Positions 60,865-64,000 of a stretch of DNA of 64,000 nt are shown piece by piece. The stretch is from NCBI RefSeq assembly GCF_016093295.1, contig NZ_JAEDAL010000001.1:930001-994000 (forward strand), read 5' to 3'. Each line of letters starts with the position of its first letter. The first letter of the stretch is position 1. The position numbers and the translations under genes are program-made. Below the pieces are notes generated by a model that was not told the origin of the DNA, did not search any database, and saw nothing but the letters and a program-made list of their open reading frames with translations. The DNA is from Inhella gelatinilytica (lineage in GTDB: Bacteria; Pseudomonadota; Gammaproteobacteria; Burkholderiales; Burkholderiaceae_C).

Positions 60865-61244
60865 GCCCAGAGCTCTACGTCGCGCTGCGCCACAGCCACC
60901 TGGGCCTGGTTAGTCTGAGTGTGGCCTTGTTCGCGCTGCGCGGCTTGGGGGCCTTGAGCGGGGCCGCCTGGCCCCTGCGGCCCGCGGCGCGAGGGCTGAG
61001 TGTCGCCATCGACGTCGTGCTGCTGCTCACGGGCGTCAGCCTGGCCGTCGGGCTCCAGGTCAGCCAGGCTTGGCTCCCGGTCAAACTGGGATGGCTGGTG
61101 GCTTACATTGGGCTGGGCAGTCTGGCGCTCAAGCGGGCGCCCACCCGCGCGGCCAAGGCCCTGGCCTTTGTGCTGGCCTTGGGCTGTGTGACGATGCTGG
61201 TGGGGGTGGCGCGCGCCCATCATCCGCTGGGGTGGTTTGCATGA
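60861..61244 (+). CDS. SirB2 family small membrane protein
   Basis: 127 residues with four helices. The N-terminal L-R-H-S-H-L-G-L-V-S-L-S and the terminal A-R-A-H-H-P-L-G-W contain the conserved histidines of SirB proteins. Its biochemical role is unknown in the family. It is coupled by four-base overlaps to the TonB receptor and to the HHE protein. Confidence 0.85.
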   Translation: MSPELYVALRHSHLGLVSLSVALFALRGLGALSGAAWPLRPAARGLSVAIDVVLLLTGVSLAVGLQVSQAWLPVKLGWLVAYIGLGSLALKRAPTRAAKALAFVLALGCVTMLVGVARAHHPLGWFA

Positions 61245-61741
61245 ATCTGTTCAATTCGCCGAGTGTGGGCTTTGAAGCCCCGTTTGACATGCTCCAGGCC
61301 TGCCATGAGCGGGTGGAGCGCATGCTGGCCTTGCTGGAGCGTCTCGCCGCCTATTTGGCGGACCACCTGGCCGACCCCACTGCCCAGCAGGCGGCCCACG
61401 ATGTGATGCGGTACTTCGATATGGCGGCCCCGCACCACCACGAGGATGAGGAGCGGCATGTCCTGCCGCGATTGCGGCAAACCGGCCACGCCGCGTTGGC
61501 AGACCGGCTGGCGCAGGACCACCAGCGCATGACCACCGCGTGGGCGGCGCTGCGCGTGCAGCTCGTGGACCTGCAGGCGGGCATCAAGCCGGCGACCGAC
61601 ACGTGGCCGGCCTTCGTGGCGCTGTACCGCGCCCACATTGCCCTGGAAGAAGGCGAGGCCTTTGTGCTGGGGGCCCAAGGTTTGAACGCGGCCGACCTGG
61701 CCCACATGGGTCAGGAAATGGAAAGTCGCCGGCGCGGCTAG
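61241..61741 (+). CDS. HHE hemerythrin-like protein
   Basis: 166 residues from ATG 61241, which overlaps the SirB2 stop. Ligand motifs are in A-C-H-E-R-V-E, H-H-H-E-D-E-E-R-H-V-L-P, D-H-Q-R-M and R-A-H-I-A-L-E-E-G-E. It resembles the C-terminal diiron domain of YtfE/ScdA/DnrN without their N-terminal cysteine part. Such proteins repair Fe-S centres or bind NO or O2. A terminator closes the operon. Confidence 0.88.
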   Translation: MNLFNSPSVGFEAPFDMLQACHERVERMLALLERLAAYLADHLADPTAQQAAHDVMRYFDMAAPHHHEDEERHVLPRLRQTGHAALADRLAQDHQRMTTAWAALRVQLVDLQAGIKPATDTWPAFVALYRAHIALEEGEAFVLGAQGLNAADLAHMGQEMESRRRG

Positions 61742-61785
61742 GCCCAAGGGGCGCCTGAAGCCCTGCGCGCCAGAGACAATGCGGG

Positions 61786-61813
61786 GTCGCCTCACTGGGC
61801 GACTCCTTTTTTT
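61786..61813 (+). terminator. Rho-independent terminator after the HHE gene
   Basis: GTCGCC (61786-61791), loop TCACTG, GGCGAC (61798-61803), TCC and seven T (61807-61813). It ends the TonB-SirB2-HHE operon and separates it from the NYN gene 51 bases on. Confidence 0.8.
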
Positions 61814-61864
61814 CGCCCCTTTTCCTCCCATCGGGCGCCTTTTCATCCTGTTCAAAGCCGAAAT

Positions 61865-62800
61865 ATGTCCGCTTCTGTTTGCCGTATTGCCGTTTTCTAC
61901 GACGGCACCTATTTCAACAAGGTCAGCAACTACTACCTCTATCAACACGAACGCCGCGCCCGTCTGTCGCTCAAAGGGATTCACGACTTCGTCTGCGCCG
62001 AGGTGGCCCGCCTGGAAGGCGCGCACCTGAGCCGCTGCCAGGTGGTCGACGCCAGCTATTTCCGCGCCCGCCTGACCGCCCCCATGGCCCAAGAGCGCGA
62101 CCGCCTGTATGGCGAGCGCATGTTTGAAGACATGCTGGTGCGCGCCGATGTGAACCTGTACCAGCAGCATGTCACGGTGCTGGCCGATGGCAGCTTTGAA
62201 GAACGCCGGGTCGATGTCTGGATGGCGCTCGAAGCCTACGAGGCGGCCGTGCTCAAGCGCTACGACGTGGTGGTGCTGCTCACGGGGGACGGTGATTTCG
62301 TGCCCCTTGTGCGCAAGCTCACCGGCCTGGGCACGCGGGTGATGCTGCTGGGCTGGGACTTCAGTTTCGAGCGCGAGGGCAAGTTGCACCGCACGCAGGT
62401 CAGCCACGCCCTGCTGGAGCGGGCCACCTACCCGGTCATGATGGGCGAAGTGATTGAGCAGCGCCGCGACGAGGCCTTGATCAACGGCCTGTTCTTTGCC
62501 CGCGCCCCCGAGTTCAGCCCACGACCGGCCGCGCCGCAGGCCGCCCTGACCGCTGCCCCCGCCCCCACGCCCGAAGAGTTGGACGCCGACGAGCGCCCGG
62601 GTGTGCTCGCCAACTGGTTTGCCGACAAGGGCTACGGCTTCATCCGCCCCACCCTGGGCGGCGACAACCTGTTCTTCCACGTCTCCGAATTGGTGGAAGG
62701 CGACGCCCTGGACCTGCAACCCCAGAGCGCCGTGAGCTATCACATGGTGCAGGGCGACCGCGGGCCGGTGGCCAAACAGGTGCGCTTGCTGCGCGCCTAA
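61865..62800 (+). CDS. NYN (PIN-like) nuclease domain fused to a cold-shock domain
   Basis: 311 residues. The N-terminal NYN/LabA domain (about 5-190) has the acidic positions I-A-V-F-Y-D-G-T-Y-F, V-D-V-W-M-A-L-E-A-Y and L-L-T-G-D-G-D-F-V-P-L-V, the metal-binding set of PIN-like RNases. A linker rich in Pro and Ala (210-235) leads to a cold-shock domain with RNP1-like K-G-Y-G-F-I-R-P and RNP2-like N-L-F-F-H-V-S-E-L. It should bind and perhaps cut RNA. Unrelated to denitrification as far as can be seen. Confidence 0.92.
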   Translation: MSASVCRIAVFYDGTYFNKVSNYYLYQHERRARLSLKGIHDFVCAEVARLEGAHLSRCQVVDASYFRARLTAPMAQERDRLYGERMFEDMLVRADVNLYQQHVTVLADGSFEERRVDVWMALEAYEAAVLKRYDVVVLLTGDGDFVPLVRKLTGLGTRVMLLGWDFSFEREGKLHRTQVSHALLERATYPVMMGEVIEQRRDEALINGLFFARAPEFSPRPAAPQAALTAAPAPTPEELDADERPGVLANWFADKGYGFIRPTLGGDNLFFHVSELVEGDALDLQPQSAVSYHMVQGDRGPVAKQVRLLRA

Positions 62801-62821
62801 CCGCAACGCTGCCCGCCCACC

Positions 62822-63736
62822 ATGCCCATTCAGCCCAAGGCACTGTGGCGCGCCCTCGGCGTTGTCATGGCGACAGCGGCAGCATGGTTGGTGGGCAGCA
62901 CGCTATTCGAGTCGCCGCCCATCTCGAACGGGGCCGGCGAGCCGCATCCCATCAAGGCATCGCCGATCAAGGCACAAGTTCTGGACGGCTTGCAAACCTC
63001 CGTGACGGTCGCGTCGACCGGCAGCACGCCAGCGTCTGCATCGCATCCACTGTTGGGCCCACCGCCCACCGTGTGGCTGGGGCGGCACATTGGATCGGAA
63101 GGCTATGGGCCGCACATCGCCGAAATCGCGGCAAAGGGTTCGGCCTCTGAGGCCTTGGCGGCTGTTGGCCGGGTGAGGAAGTGCGCCTTCATGGACGAGC
63201 TCGAAGCCTTCAACCGGAGCAAGCGAGAAGGCGCGCTCCCTGAAGAAGCCGCCCTCATGGATCAGGAGTGGGCGCATTTCCAGGTGGAGCGCAGCCTGTG
63301 TCAGACCGTGACCTCGTCCCACCAGGCACTGGCAATGGCTTTGGCCCGTCGCGCCGCACAGGAACGAGTGCCTGGCGGCGCTGCGGCCTTGGCTGAGGTG
63401 CTGATGGACGCCAGAGAGATGGCCGGGTGGCCAGGCGTGTTGGCGCAATTGAGAGAGGCCGCGCAGCGCATGGATGACTCTGCACTGGAGTTGCTTGCGT
63501 TTGGACAGCGGAGCGTTTCACTGGGTGACATCGAACGCATGGCCTATCGCTTGCTGTACCAGCAATTGCTTGCCGAAGGTTGGCGGGCCTTAGGGAATTG
63601 GTCGTCGCTTCACATCGAGTCCCAGGGCGAGGCCTACGCCATTGAGCTGACTCCGCAGCAAATGAGCCAAGCCAAGCAGTTGGCGGACAGGCTGTATGTG
63701 CAGTGCTGTGTCAACTGGAAGAAGAAGCCCGGCTAA
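62822..63736 (+). CDS. Membrane-anchored or exported protein of unknown function
   Basis: 304 residues. A single hydrophobic stretch (about 12-29) is a signal anchor, followed by a Pro/Ser/Ala-rich linker (30-85) and a helical domain with four cysteines (C121, C158, C295 and C296 by eye). I do not recognise a family. Codon use is a little less GC-biased than the neighbours. It starts 21 bases after the NYN gene, and no promoter stands out. Confidence 0.75.
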   Translation: MPIQPKALWRALGVVMATAAAWLVGSTLFESPPISNGAGEPHPIKASPIKAQVLDGLQTSVTVASTGSTPASASHPLLGPPPTVWLGRHIGSEGYGPHIAEIAAKGSASEALAAVGRVRKCAFMDELEAFNRSKREGALPEEAALMDQEWAHFQVERSLCQTVTSSHQALAMALARRAAQERVPGGAAALAEVLMDAREMAGWPGVLAQLREAAQRMDDSALELLAFGQRSVSLGDIERMAYRLLYQQLLAEGWRALGNWSSLHIESQGEAYAIELTPQQMSQAKQLADRLYVQCCVNWKKKPG

Positions 63737-63757
63737 GCCCTGAACTCGCCCGACCCG

Positions 63758-63808
63758 CCGTTCACACGCGCTGCCTGCCATTCACCCCATCCGGGGGGCC
63801 ATTCACCC
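63758..63808 (+). repeat. Three direct repeats CCRTTCACMC with two-turn spacing
   Basis: CCGTTCACAC at 63758, CCATTCACCC at 63778 and CCATTCACCC at 63799 lie 20 and 21 bases apart, i.e. on one face of the helix. They end 67 bases before the ATG at 63876. This looks like a multi-site operator or activator array for the gene that follows; the regulator is unknown. Confidence 0.5.
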
Positions 63809-63875
63809 GCCCAGGGGGTGCTCAGGGCATGGAAGCCACCACAATGCGCGGCGTCGCAAACAACGCCGTCCTTCC

Positions 63876-64000
63876 ATGCGCTTCACCCCCCTCTTGCTGA
63901 CCGCCTTGGCGGCGGCCGTGCCGCAGATGAGCTCTGCGGCCGAGTTGGCGCTCAAACCCTGCCGCCTGCGCGGTGTGCCCACCGAAGTCCAGTGCGGTGA
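63876..64000 (+). CDS. Start of an exported protein, 3' end outside window (partial)
   Basis: 41 codons are visible from ATG 63876. A signal peptide (hydrophobic core L-L-L-T-A-L-A-A-A-V, cleavage near S-S-A-A-E) is followed by L-K-P-C-R-L-R-G-V-P-T-E-V-Q-C-G. This short mature start recalls the secreted alpha/beta-hydrolase family (TAP-like peptidases) of Burkholderiales, in which two cysteines flank such a segment; that is a recollection of pattern and is tentative. Confidence 0.6.
   Translation, partial: MRFTPLLLTALAAAVPQMSSAAELALKPCRLRGVPTEVQCG

Overview
The window is GC-rich, almost completely coding, and looks like a chromosomal denitrification island of a betaproteobacterium of the order Burkholderiales (Comamonadaceae / Rubrivivax-Leptothrix neighbourhood is my best guess). 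The grounds are the gene families, the narK1-narK2 / narK3-narGHJI-ppi layout, and a GC-rich palindromic element after narI of a kind I associate with that group. No stretch above 300 bases lacks a gene. I saw no tRNA, rRNA, insertion sequence, integrase or CRISPR array.

Layout. 1-5.4 kb: end of an unknown membrane protein, nitrate transporters narK1 and narK2, a small membrane protein followed by a strongly structured intergenic stretch, and dps on the minus strand. 5.5-15.3 kb: narK3, nitrate reductase narGHJI, a parvulin isomerase and a beta-carbonic anhydrase. 15.3-21.8 kb (minus): an Aer-like receptor, a decayed PhnD-PAS-GGDEF-EAL gene, a bacteriohemerythrin and a possible NIT-domain chemoreceptor. 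22-31.9 kb: nitronate monooxygenase-like gene, nnrS, then a divergent pair, a SLAC1/TehA-type channel (minus) and a tightly coupled operon DUF2249-ubiU-ubiV-ubiT-DUF2249-DUF59-NnrS-like-TPP decarboxylase. ubiUVT provide oxygen-independent ubiquinone synthesis for anaerobic respiration. 31.9-42 kb: REC-GGDEF regulator, B12-dependent ribonucleotide reductase nrdJ, a lipoprotein hydrolase, a third chemoreceptor, a solute-binding protein and a GspE/PilB-type ATPase. 42-48 kb: nirS, nirT, a dihaem-type cytochrome, a cupredoxin, norC and norB. 48-52.4 kb (minus): TonB receptor, YfiR and GGDEF-EAL. 52.5-56.1 kb: norQ, a 4Fe-4S membrane protein and norD. 56-61.8 kb: a P-loop kinase-like gene, an ABM-fold protein, dnr, a divergent NirDL-like protein (minus), and TonB receptor-SirB2-HHE hemerythrin. 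61.8-64 kb: NYN-cold-shock fusion, an unknown protein and the start of an exported protein.

Together these genes take up nitrate, reduce it to nitrite (NarGHI), reduce nitrite to NO (NirS) and NO to N2O (NorCB), with support from anaerobic quinone synthesis, anaerobic deoxyribonucleotide synthesis and NO/nitrite stress functions. nosZ and the main haem d1 genes (nirF, nirJ, nirE, nirC, nirN) are not here.

Regulation. Twelve TTGAY-N4-RTCAA-like boxes (FNR/Dnr type) stand before aer, the NIT-type chemoreceptor, the nitronate monooxygenase, the tehA/ubi divergent pair, nrdJ, nirS, nirT, norC, norQ, dnr itself, nirDL and the second TonB operon. The two narK leaders have no such box; they share a different sequence element instead. 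Coordinates and motifs are read by eye; functional calls rest on family knowledge and no search was run.
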